A stretch of DNA of 64,000 nt from Laccaria trichodermophora (lineage: Eukaryota; Basidiomycota; Agaricomycetes; Agaricales; Hydnangiaceae). The translations under genes were made by a program, and so were the position numbers. Positions 54,457 to 64,000 of this stretch are shown one piece after another. The notes beneath the pieces are model-generated. The model was not told where the DNA came from. It saw nothing but the letters and a program-made list of their open reading frames with translations, and ran no database searches. The DNA lies in NCBI GenBank assembly GCA_018417955.1, contig JACTVC010000016.1, positions 620,001 through 684,000 of the forward strand, read 5' to 3'. How positions within the stretch are numbered: the stretch's first letter is position 1; the number at the start of each line of letters is the position of its first letter.

Positions 54457-55500
54457 GGAATCATATGCAAAAGAGAGCATGGCAGCCATTAGAAAAGGGT
54501 GTCCTGTCCACTCTTTTAGACTACAAAAGTTTGTAGTGTCCGCTTTTTTAGACTACAAAAGTTTGTAGTGTCCGCTTTTTCATTAGAAAAGTTTGTAGTG
54601 TCTGCTTCTTGAGACTACAAAAGTTTGTAGTTAGCATGTAGGTTATGGTGTCCTTGGCTTGTCTGGGTTATGGGGATGAGGTTGAAGGATTGACATGATC
54701 TTACATATTGTCAGTGCTTCAGCATTAGTTTTTGACATCATGCACAAGTTGTCTTTCACATTAGGAAAGGCTATTCTAAAGCCTTTCATATTGATACCTA
54801 CTGTCCTATCCAAAAACATAATTATAAGTTCATGTGATGTGGCTGAAGAATTGAAGCCAAAGGAGGCCATTCATGTTAATATATACTGTTCTGTCTCAAC
54901 ACATGGATACATGGCCACCTTACAACATGAGTTAACTTGAGGACATCTCCCAGAATGAATCAGCCCATCATCCTATAACCCTCAAAGACCTGATATCAAA
55001 GTTGACTATGTTTGGGACAGGCCAGTAGCTATCAATGTGAAAGCAGACAGTGTGAAAGCCAACTTGGGCATGATGTGAAAAACTGATGATGTGGCAATAG
55101 CAATCCTTCAGCCATATCCCCACATGAACTTATAGTTATGTTTTTGGATAGGACAGTAGGTATCAATATGAAAGGCTTTAGAATAGCCTTTCCTAATGTG
55201 AAAGACAACTTGTGCATGATGTCAAAAACTAATGCTGAAGCACTGACAATATGTAAGATCATGTCAATCCTTCAACCTCATCCCCATAACCCAGACAAGC
55301 CAAGGACACCATAACCTACATGCTAACTACAAACTTTTGTAGTCTCAAGAAGCAGACACTACAAACTTTTCTAATGAAAAAGCGGACACTACAAACTTTT
55401 GTAGTCTAAAAAAGCGGACACTACAAACTTTTGTAGTCTAAAAGAGTGGACAGGACACCCTTTTCTAATGGCTGCCATGCTCTCTTTTGCATATGATTCC
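54457..55500. repeat. Inverted repeat with 378-bp gapless arms
   Basis: The left arm starts GGAATCATATGCAAAAGAGA (54457) and the right arm ends with its inverse at 55500. Positions mirror exactly (sum 109957) from 54457-54834 against 55123-55500, and matching continues less perfectly towards the centre. The arms hold ACTACAAA..TTTGTAGT / GTGTCCGC units. The 240-bp spacer resembles the centre of the big palindrome that follows. Confidence 0.85.
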
Positions 55501-55619
55501 ACTTCAGTCACCCATTTTTGGGTACCTATGAGGTTATCCAATTCTTTGAATTAGGGAACCTTAGTGGTACCCCATTCCAGAGTGGTATGACCCTCATACC
55601 AATTCCATCATACCATGGT

Positions 55620-55740
55620 ATGGATGCCACATACCATTCCATACCATACCATACCATACCATACCATTCCATACCATACCATACCATACCATACCATTCC
55701 ATACTATACCATACCATTCCATACCATACCATCATTCCAT
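55620..55740. repeat. ATACC pentamer array (mirrored at 60676-60796)
   Basis: About 20 units of CATAC/CATTC in the form ATACCATACCATACCATTCC. It gives misleading open frames on both strands. The inverse copy is in the right arm of the palindrome. Confidence 0.85.
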
Positions 55741-56519
55741 AGCTGTCACAGGGTGTCTGGGGTCCTTTTTACAAAATATGAAAATTATTTCTCCAGGCTG
55801 CAATACTGATCCATTTTTTGTGGATTGGTTCTTCAGATTTCTTCTGACATTTCAAGCTACCAGTGGAGGCTATAGGATGAACTTGATCCTTTGAAATTTC
55901 ACTTGAAAATTAGCTTGATTGGGCTTTATCCCAGGGTTTGGCCATTTTCACTGTGGATAATCTATCACAAGCCACTTAAAGTGTATATCTTGCCAGGCCA
56001 TTCATATTCATGACAAATAAATCAATGTTGTGTCCATCACAATGGCATGGGCTTTGAAGGAAAACAAGAATTTTGCAAGACTCTATTTATTGCAAAGGCA
56101 TGAACTTTAGCCAAATTACTACCCAAGGTGAGGATGCCTTCTTCAGATAGAATATGTTCAAAATTTGCCATTTATGAAAAAGTATGGGGTCATTCCATAG
56201 GAATGGGATCATCAAAAAACTTGGATTTGGAATCTCCTCATATCTGCCACTCAGCAGAGCTGGAATTGTGGGGAATTTTGATTTGAACATTTGAACACAA
56301 GCAGGCCAAGACTTCTAATTACAAGCTTCAAGGTATCATTATTAAATATAGCTATTCTAATTTAAATAGAAATTCTGTCTTTCATACAATTAATCAGGGA
56401 TGGTGAGAAGCTCCATAACATTTACAGCAATATGAACAAATGCTATGGACATTCACCTATGAGGGAGCAACTTGGGAGATGCTCTTGGAACAGATTGCCA
56501 ATTCCTTATCCCACATATC

Positions 56520-56790
56520 TTCAGAATCATACAATAGAGATGGAATCATTCCATTGAGATCATACCATGGAGATGGAATCATACCATGGGAATGGAATCA
56601 TCCTGTTGGGATCATACCATGGAGATGGAATCATTCCATTGGGATCATACCATGAAGATGGAATCATACCAAGAACATGGAATCATTCCATTGGAATCAT
56701 ACCATAAAGATGGAATCATACCATAAAGATGGAATCATACCATGGAGATGGGATCATACCAAGGACATGGAATCATTCCATACCATACAG
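56520..56790. repeat. GATGGAATCAT repeat array (mirrored at 59626-59896)
   Basis: Around a dozen imperfect units of GGAGATGGAATCATACCAT and GGAATCATTCCATTGGGATC, each about 20 bp. Many contain the small palindrome ATGGAATCATTCCAT. Its inverse is in the right arm. Confidence 0.8.
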
Positions 56791-59700
56791 AGATTTGCTT
56801 ACAACATCCATATGTTAAAACATGTCTATTCAAAATAACAACCACATGAAATTTACAAGTAAGCCAAATATAGTAATATAGCCAAGAATAGCCAGGAAAT
56901 AGCCAGAAAATCAGAAAAAAATGGTAGGGTGGTACTCACTGTTGGTGATGACATTGGGGTTGTTTTCAGGGTCCAGGGTGCATTTCCAAATATGGTAATA
57001 TATCCAAAAATAGCCAGAAAATGGCGAAAAAATTGGAAAAAACATATGAATGGTGGACAGAACATCAGGCACTGCCTTCAGGGTCCATCCCAAAAGGGAA
57101 ATATCACCTGGTTTGACTAAAAAGTGAAGAAAACAAGACAAGAATGATTTGACCTATCAGGGTCCATGTAATGGGTTGTTGGGATGATGGTCACATGACC
57201 AATTACCAAAAATGGTCAAAACGAAAGTTGTAGCCCTACACTGTAGCTTCCCAAATCTGTTTGAATTATGTTCTGAAGTGCTCCCATTGTGGAGATATGA
57301 GGTAAAGGAATTTCAAAAGTGTCTTGTTTTTTGTGTTTTTCTCCATGAAAACAAAACCAAATAACATGATTTTAGTATATTTAGAAAGCTAAAAGAAAAG
57401 GCTACAATTATTGTATCGTGGGAAAATTGACCAAAAAAGGAAGGCACATGCCCTCAGATATAGACTACCAAGTTTACTGATAGACTACAAAAAGGTCAGA
57501 CTTAGACTACACAGTTTACTGATACACTATAAAAGACTGCAAAAGTCAAACTTAGGCTACAAAGCTTGCTGATAGACTATAAAAGTCAGACTTAGACCAC
57601 AAAAGCTAGGGTTAGGGTCAAAATGTTATCTTGGCTACAAAGTTTGTAGTGTGCGCTTTTTGATTAGAAAAGTTTGTATTGTCTACTATTTGAGACTACA
57701 AAAGATTGTAGTGTGCACTTTTTCATTAGAAAAGATTGTAGTGTCCGCTTTTTGAGACTACAAAAGGTTATAGTGTCTGCTTTTTCATTTAAAAAAGTTT
57801 GTTGCTGACATGCAGTTTATGGTGTCTTTGGCCCTATCTATGTTATGGGGATGAGGTTGAAGGATTGCCATCCTTTTGCCAGTGCTGCAGCATTAGTCTT
57901 TGACATCATGCACAAGTTGTCTTTCACATTAGGAAAGGCCATTCTAAGCCTTTCATGTTGATACCTACTGTCCTATCATAAAACCTAATTATCAGTTCAT
58001 GTGGGGATATGGCTGAAGGATTGACATGACATAACCAGTTTTTAACATCATGACCATGTTACCTTTCATCCTGTCTGCTTTCACATTGATAGCTACTGGC
58101 CTGTCTGAAACATAGTTGACTTTGATACATTCATGTAGGGATATTACTGAAGGTTTAACATACCATCACCAGTTTTTGACATCCTGACCAAGTTGGCTTT
58201 CAATGATTGGCTGATTTATCCTTGGAGGTGTCAGTAAGTCAGGTCATGTTGTAAGCTGACCATGTATTGAGTAGATATCAACATGAATAGCCTCCTCTAG
58301 CTTGAAAAGACAACTTGGGCATGATGTGAGAAACTGATGATGTAGCAATAGCAATATGTAAAGTCATGTCAATCCTTCAGCCATATCTACATGAGGTTAC
58401 AGTTATGTTTTGAGATAGAACAATAGGTATCCATATGAAAGGCTTAAAATGGTCTTTGCTAATGTGAAAGACAACTTGTGCATGATGTCAAAAACCAATG
58501 CAGCAACAAAGGATGGCAATCCTTCAACCTCATCCCCACAACATAGAGAGGGCCAAGGACACCATACACTACATGTCAGCAACAAACTTTTTTAAATGAA
58601 AAAGCAGACACTATAACCTTTTGTAGTCTCAAAAAGTGGACACTACAATCTTTTGTAGTCTCAAATAGCAGACAATACAAACTTTTCTAATGAAAAAGTG
58701 CACACTACAATCTTTTGTAGTCTCAAATAGTAGACAATACAAACTTTTCTAATCAAAAAGCGCACACTACAAACTTTGTAGCCAAGATAACATTTTGACC
58801 CTAACCCTAGCTTTTGTGGTCTAAGTCTGACTTTTATAGTCTATCAGCAAGCTTTGTAGCCTAAGTTTGACTTTTGCAGTCTTTTATAGTGTATCAGTAA
58901 ACTGTGTAGTCTAAGTCTGACCTTTTTGTAGTCTATCAGTAAACTTGGTAGTCTATATCTGAGGGCATGTGCCTTCCTTTTTTGGTCAATTTTCCCACGA
59001 TACAATAATTGTAGCCTTTTCTTTTAGCTTTCTAAATATACTAAAATCATGTTATTTGGTTTTGTTTTCATGGAGAAAAACACAAAAAACAAGACACTTT
59101 TGAAATTCCTTTACCTCATATCTCCACAATGGGAGCACTTCAGAACATAATTCAAACAGATTTGGGAAGCTACAGTGTAGGGCTACAACTTTCGTTTTGA
59201 CCATTTTTGGTAATTGGTCATGTGACCATCATCCCAACAACCCATTACATGGACCCTGATAGGTCAAATCATTCTTGTCTTGTTTTCTTCACTTTTTAGT
59301 CAAACCAGGTGATATTTCCCTTTTGGGATGGACCCTGAAGGCAGTGCCTGATGTTCTGTCCACCATTCATATGTTTTTTCCAATTTTTTCGCCATTTTCT
59401 GGCTATTTTTGGATATATTACCATATTTGGAAATGCACCCTGGACCCTGAAAACAACCCCAATGTCATCACCAACAGTGAGTACCACCCTACCATTTTTT
59501 TCTGATTTTCTGGCTATTTCCTGGCTATTCTTGGCTATATTACTATATTTGGCTTACTTGTAAATTTCATGTGGTTGTTATTTTGAATAGACATGTTTTA
59601 ACATATGGATGTTGTAAGCAAATCTCTGTATGGTATGGAATGATTCCATGTCCTTGGTATGATCCCATCTCCATGGTATGATTCCATCTTTATGGTATGA

Positions 59701-61054
59701 TTCCATCTTTATGGTATGATTCCAATGGAATGATTCCATGTTCTTGGTATGATTCCATCTTCATGGTATGATCCCAATGGAATGATTCCATCTCCATGGT
59801 ATGATCCCAACAGGATGATTCCATTCCCATGGTATGATTCCATCTCCATGGTATGATCTCAATGGAATGATTCCATCTCTATTGTATGATTCTGAAGATA
59901 TGTGGGATAAGGAATTGGCAATCTGTTCCAAGAGCATCTCCCAAGTTGCTCCCTCATAGGTGAATGTCCATAGCATTTGTTCATATTGCTGTAAATGTTA
60001 TGGAGCTTCTCACCATCCCTGATTAATTGTATGAAAGACAGAATTTCTATTTAAATTAGAATAGCTATATTTAATAATGATACCTTGAAGCTTGTAATTA
60101 GAAGTCTTGGCCTGCTTGTGTTCAAATGTTCAAATCAAAATTCCCCACAATTCCAGCTCTGCTGAGTGGCAGATATGAGGAGATTCCAAATCCAAGTTTT
60201 TTGATGATCCCATTCCTATGGAATGACCCCATACTTTTTCATAAATGGCAAATTTTGAACATATTCTATCTGAAGAAGGCATCCTCACCTTGGGTAGTAA
60301 TTTGGCTAAAGTTCATGCCTTTGCAATAAATAGAGTCTTGCAAAATTCTTGTTTTCCTTCAAAGCCCATGCCATTGTGATGGACACAACATTGATTTATT
60401 TGTCATGAATATGAATGGCCTGGCAAGATATACACTTTAAGTGGCTTGTGATAGATTATCCACAGTGAAAATGGCCAAACCCTGGGATAAAGCCCAATCA
60501 AGCTAATTTTCAAGTGAAATTTCAAAGGATCAAGTTCATCCTATAGCCTCCACTGGTAGCTTGAAATGTCAGAAGAAATCTGAAGAACCAATCCACAAAA
60601 AATGGATCAGTATTGCAGCCTGGAGAAATAATTTTCATATTTTGTAAAAAGGACCCCAGACACCCTGTGACAGCTATGGAATGATGGTATGGTATGGAAT
60701 GGTATGGTATAGTATGGAATGGTATGGTATGGTATGGTATGGTATGGAATGGTATGGTATGGTATGGTATGGTATGGAATGGTATGTGGCATCCATACCA
60801 TGGTATGATGGAATTGGTATGAGGGTCATACCACTCTGGAATGGGGTACCACTAAGGTTCCCTAATTCAAAGAATTGGATAACCTCATAGGTACCCAAAA
60901 ATGGGTGACTGGAGTGCCAAGACTATGGATGCATGGCAGAATATCTGTGTGAACATGCTCCTTTTTCTGTTATACCATATTTCCCAATTCTTTCTAGTCT
61001 CTCATATAACATGCACCAGATATATACCATTTTATATAATCATCCAATTGTTTA

Positions 61055-61940
61055 TAGTGTTTGCAGGTCCAGTTCAGTCTGGTTTTTTGCCCTGAAAACA
61101 GGCAACTGCAGACCACAACCAGTCTATAACTGACCTAAATATTGAGGGAACCAAACCAGTGATAAGGAGTGACATGCTACCTGTGTGTAACTACTACATC
61201 TGGGTGTTTCTTCATGCAGCACAACATGCATGACACATCTCTGAGATTTCACCAACTGCCTTATCATATATCCATGTTGCCGAATCACATGCACATTCTG
61301 GACTGATGGGTGACATGCATACATCATCGATCACCAGATCTAGGCATGTTATCCTTCATGCAAACCCAGCAACTTTGGATTATTTTGCCAACTTTTCATC
61401 GTTTTTGTTTTACTATATACCTTATGATCTTTCCTGCTCCTTATATCTTCAACATTTCAAATTCTCCTTTCTTGGTTGTTTCAATTTATTTATATCCTTT
61501 TGCATATAAAAATTATGTACTCTGCCAGTAAAACAACAAGTTCTCTTCTCCACATTTAACTTCTCATCTCTATACTAAGAAATCATCTTAGTTGTCGTTA
61601 TCACTCTAAAGTAATCATGCATACCATCCTCATTGCTATCACTCCTGAAACTCATCACACACATCATCAGTGCATTTTCATTTTCACATTAAACCTCTAT
61701 TTCAGGTTGATGGCCATACTCATACACTGTTGACAACTTCCACATGTCACTGACATCTCTATCTCTACAGTTGAGTGCAAAAAGAATGAAGGTTGGTTCA
61801 TTTTTCTGGTTCTTTCTAAGGATCTATTGTATCTCAAATGTATTTGTGTATTCTTTTCCATTATGTAGTCCAGTCCATGGTCTGGTTCAGTTTGGTCCAC
61901 CGGTTTTTTTTGGTCCTATGGACCAGACCTTTAAACACTA
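61055..61940. mobile_element. Non-autonomous hAT element (886 bp)
   Basis: It starts TAGTGTTTGCAGGTCCAG and ends CCAGACCTTTAAACACTA, flanked by exact ATTGTTTA duplications (61047-61054, 61941-61948). End sequences are close to those of the element at 1875-2704 (for example CCCTGAAAAC.....GCAACTG and TATTGAGGGAACCAAACC near the left end), but the interior is different. No transposase. Confidence 0.88.
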
Positions 61941-61948
61941 ATTGTTTA

Positions 61949-62640
61949 TTACTATGGAAATACAATGCTATTTACCCAATATCCTCAATTTCAAGCAGAT
62001 GCATATGGTATCCTTATAATGAGTAGTATGATATCCTGCTTACCTCCCCAAGCATCCAGAGATATTCATGAGCACCAGCTGAGGATATCCTGAGGCATAT
62101 ATCCAGAGGATAGTGGATGAGGATAGTTGGAGGTTGTGTATGTCCTGGGATATCCTAGGACACCAGAATTCAGTATCCCTGAGTCATCACCTTAATATCC
62201 TGGGATATGCCAGCCACATCTGGAAGGTAACCATCAATACATCACCAGGAAATATCCCACATAATTGGGTGTGTATGTATCAGGAACTAGTTGTTCCTTA
62301 TTGGGACCACTCTGAAATCTACCTATACCTCCACTTTTCCTGTCTCACACTTTATCTATCTCTGTGCTTGCATTGAATTATTTCTCAAACCTTCAGTTGA
62401 GCCCCCAATTACCCTCCAATGCACCCACAGTGAGCTGTGATAAGGATGACAATGTCATAAAGGCAGGAATTGTCATCATCATAGCAAAAGCTCAAGGGGA
62501 TGTCATCAATCCACCCCTTTCTCTGCCAAGCAAGAACAGGGGTTATCATTAGGATAGTTGATCCCAGATGTCAAGTATACTTTTGCCAGAAAACTGGTTC
62601 TCAGCCATCAATTAAGTGAGAAGTTGGTGAAATGGAGAGC
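61949..62640. other. GATATCC-rich intergenic DNA
   Basis: Between 62030 and 62270 the words GGATATCC, TATCCTG and ATATCC recur irregularly, like a decayed short tandem array. No gene or transposon end is evident. Confidence 0.4.
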
Positions 62641-62644
62641 ACAA

Positions 62645-63100
62645 TCTCCAGAATTCTGTATTTGCTTGAGCATTTATCCAGACACCAGGGTTGTTTTTTT
62701 CAGATATTCTGCAGTGTTTTCCTTGGATATTGCACACAATTGATGCCTCTGGAAATCCTCATTTCCCTGCAACATTTATCCAGACACCAAGGTTGTTTTT
62801 TTTTTTCAGCTATTTTTCAGCTATTTCACACTGTCTTTTTTGGATATTCCACATTTTCCCAAGGAGTTATCCAGACACTGGGGGTTTGAATAATTTGCAG
62901 TGTTCTCTTTGGATATTCTGCACAATTGATTCTTCAGGAATTCTGCATTGTCCTGCAACATTTGCCTAGCCACCAGGGTTTTTTTTTTTGGATATTCAGC
63001 ACATCCCTAGAATGATTTATAATATTTATATGTGAGTGGGATATTCTATTTTGGATATTCAGCCTCTCAATTGATGCTCCAGAAATTCCACATTTTCCCA
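62645..63100. repeat. Imperfect tandem repeat of about 95-100 bp
   Basis: The words ATTTATCCAGACACC (near 62671 and 62772), TTATCCAGACACTGG (62866) and CATTTGCCTAGCCACC (62959) mark four units. Each is followed by TTGGATATT..GCA(C)A and CCTGCAACAT-type segments. Runs of T vary in length between units. Confidence 0.65.
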
Positions 63101-63179
63101 GAACAAGTATGCAAACAATAATATTGCACAATCCCCAGGGACATGTATTACATCTGCACATGCAGGTGCTTTGTAATTC

Positions 63180-63530
63180 CCTAAATTCACAAAAACCTTA
63201 AGAAAAGAAAACTTACACTGACTGGGCCAAACATATAGCCATTGTGAGAGTCAAGTATTGAGCCCAACTATGAGCCTTAGACTAATACAAGCCATGTAGA
63301 CCACCATAATCAGGCCCAACCAATCCTCCATAATGTTTCACTTGGCTGCCTAACATTCAACCCTAAATGTCATTATGACATTGGTCCCACATAAGGTGCC
63401 ATAACATGTATGGGCATTGGGCCCATTTGTGTAGCACTATGAGCCATAGGACAAATGCCAATTTCTACTGTTATGGTTCAATTGCACACCTGCTGAATGC
63501 CTGACTGGAGATAGGTAGGCTGGCATTCTA
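63180..63530. other. Intergenic DNA, no feature recognised
   Basis: No coding frame, RNA signal or repeat structure found. The duplicated F-box downstream region begins at about 63530. Confidence 0.4.
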
Positions 63531-63858
63531 TTGCTAGAGCACCCTTGCTCCCTTGGAGTTGTCTTGAAGGTTGGTAGCCAGCTACCCTCCACACTCACAA
63601 ATTTACAATCCTCTCAGCACTTCATGGTATCACAGAAGACATGATAGCATTACCACAGCACCAAGGACAGCAACAGTAATACAAAATACAACAATGAGCA
63701 CTGGCTACACAAAGACCAATTCTGTAGACTTGGGGTATATGTGACCTTATCCCATTACGGCCATGGGGGACGAGAAGCATTGACCCGCTACACAATACAA
63801 ACCTTGATCATTGTGGTCGAGGTAGGGTGTTGCGAGGAAACCGAATCAAATTCCAGAG

Positions 63859-64000
63859 TTAATCAAAAGCCCCATCCGTGACATCAAAGACACCCCTATA
63901 GAGACAAAAAAAAGGTCAGCATCTTGGTTTTAAGGAAACGTGTTCGCTAGATTTGAGAAAACCCACTTTGCTGGCGGCTTCCTAATTTCATACCTAACCC
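63859..64000 (-). CDS. 3' end of a second F-box/LRR-type gene (runs off the window)
   Basis: Reading inward on the minus strand from the window edge, the frame gives VRYEIRKPPAKWVFSNLA, then a probable intron ending TCTCTATAG, then GVFDVTDGAFD and a stop at 63861-63859. The first copy near 23264-23400 reads VSYEIRKPPAKWVFSNLV and GIFDVTDGAFD, so the two are paralogues. Homology continues downstream to about 63530, matching 22300-23260 without the 630-bp mariner-like insertion. Confidence 0.65.

Larger units (their letters stand above)
55505..60911. repeat. Giant palindrome: two 2,230-bp gapless arms around a diverged core
   Basis: The left arm starts CAGTCACCCATTTTTGGG at 55505 and the right arm ends with the inverse at 60911. 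Every checked landmark mirrors with coordinate sum 116416, without indels, from 55505-57734 against 58682-60911. Translations of mirrored open frames (for example 55518-55742 with 60674-60898, 56911-57141 with 59275-59505) are identical. Inside, 57735-58205 and 58215-58681 are still inverse copies but differ by a 40-50-bp indel and many substitutions. No transposase gene is present. It may be a fold-back type mobile element or a large inverted duplication. Confidence 0.9.

Noticed and set aside
55505..60911. The palindrome as a sequencing or assembly hairpin artefact
   Set aside because: Not fully excluded, but the core differs between the halves by substitutions and an indel, which a missed-adapter or template-switch artefact would not produce.

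Overview
The window looks like nuclear DNA of a repeat-rich basidiomycete fungus, most likely an Agaricomycete. The signs are short (about 50-60 bp) GT-AG introns throughout, a KDZ transposase with a CxC2-type cysteine cluster, an NB-ARC/TPR NLR-like gene, multicopy Spt5-like genes, an F-box/LRR-type gene, and very dense DNA transposon content. I see no bacterial-style operons, rRNA, CRISPR or functional tRNA genes. Most of the 64 kb is mobile or repeated DNA. All coordinates and exon models come from reading the sequence by eye.

Layout, left to right. 1-1,064: tail of an LTR-type element with its putative 3' LTR. 1,875-2,704: a non-autonomous hAT element with an exact 8-bp target duplication. 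3,021-17,255: a solo LTR (TGTTACA/TGTAACA ends, CCAGG duplications) split by a 13.6-kb element at 3,428-16,992 that is itself flanked by the 8-bp duplication ATAGAAAC. That element carries five genes: a KDZ transposase (minus, 11 exons), two small genes (187 and 205 aa), a protein ending in a viroplasmin/RNase H1-N-like domain, and a divergently transcribed HMG-like protein. 17.4-21.3 kb: transposase debris and nested hAT elements. 22.4-28.6 kb: a Tc1/mariner-like element, a partial F-box/LRR gene, two hAT MITEs (one inside an intron) and an unknown multi-exon gene. 28.6-37.2 kb: low-complexity DNA, a tRNA-derived SINE and a stretch of decayed coding sequence. 37.2-40.5 kb: an intact 1,050-aa NB-ARC/TPR gene with 13 nearly identical 42-aa repeats. 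40.6-50.2 kb: two damaged Spt5-like genes flanking a dead BED/hAT transposase gene; the second Spt5-like copy is split by a solo LTR. 50.6-52.3 kb: a small non-autonomous relative of the KDZ element holding a tRNA-like sequence. 53.2-60.9 kb: a 67-bp minisatellite, a small inverted repeat and a giant palindrome with two gapless 2.23-kb arms. 61-64 kb: another hAT copy, tandem repeats and the 3' end of a second F-box-type gene, duplicated from the 22-23 kb locus.

How the genes fit together: the five genes at 4.9-15.3 kb are best read as one transposon's gene set. The NLR-like gene is the most gene-like host locus. The Spt5-like and F-box genes belong to expanded, decaying fungal families. The two features I would look at first are the bounded KDZ element, where both its own and its host LTR's target duplications can be read, and the giant palindrome, whose outer arms appear identical while the inner parts have diverged.
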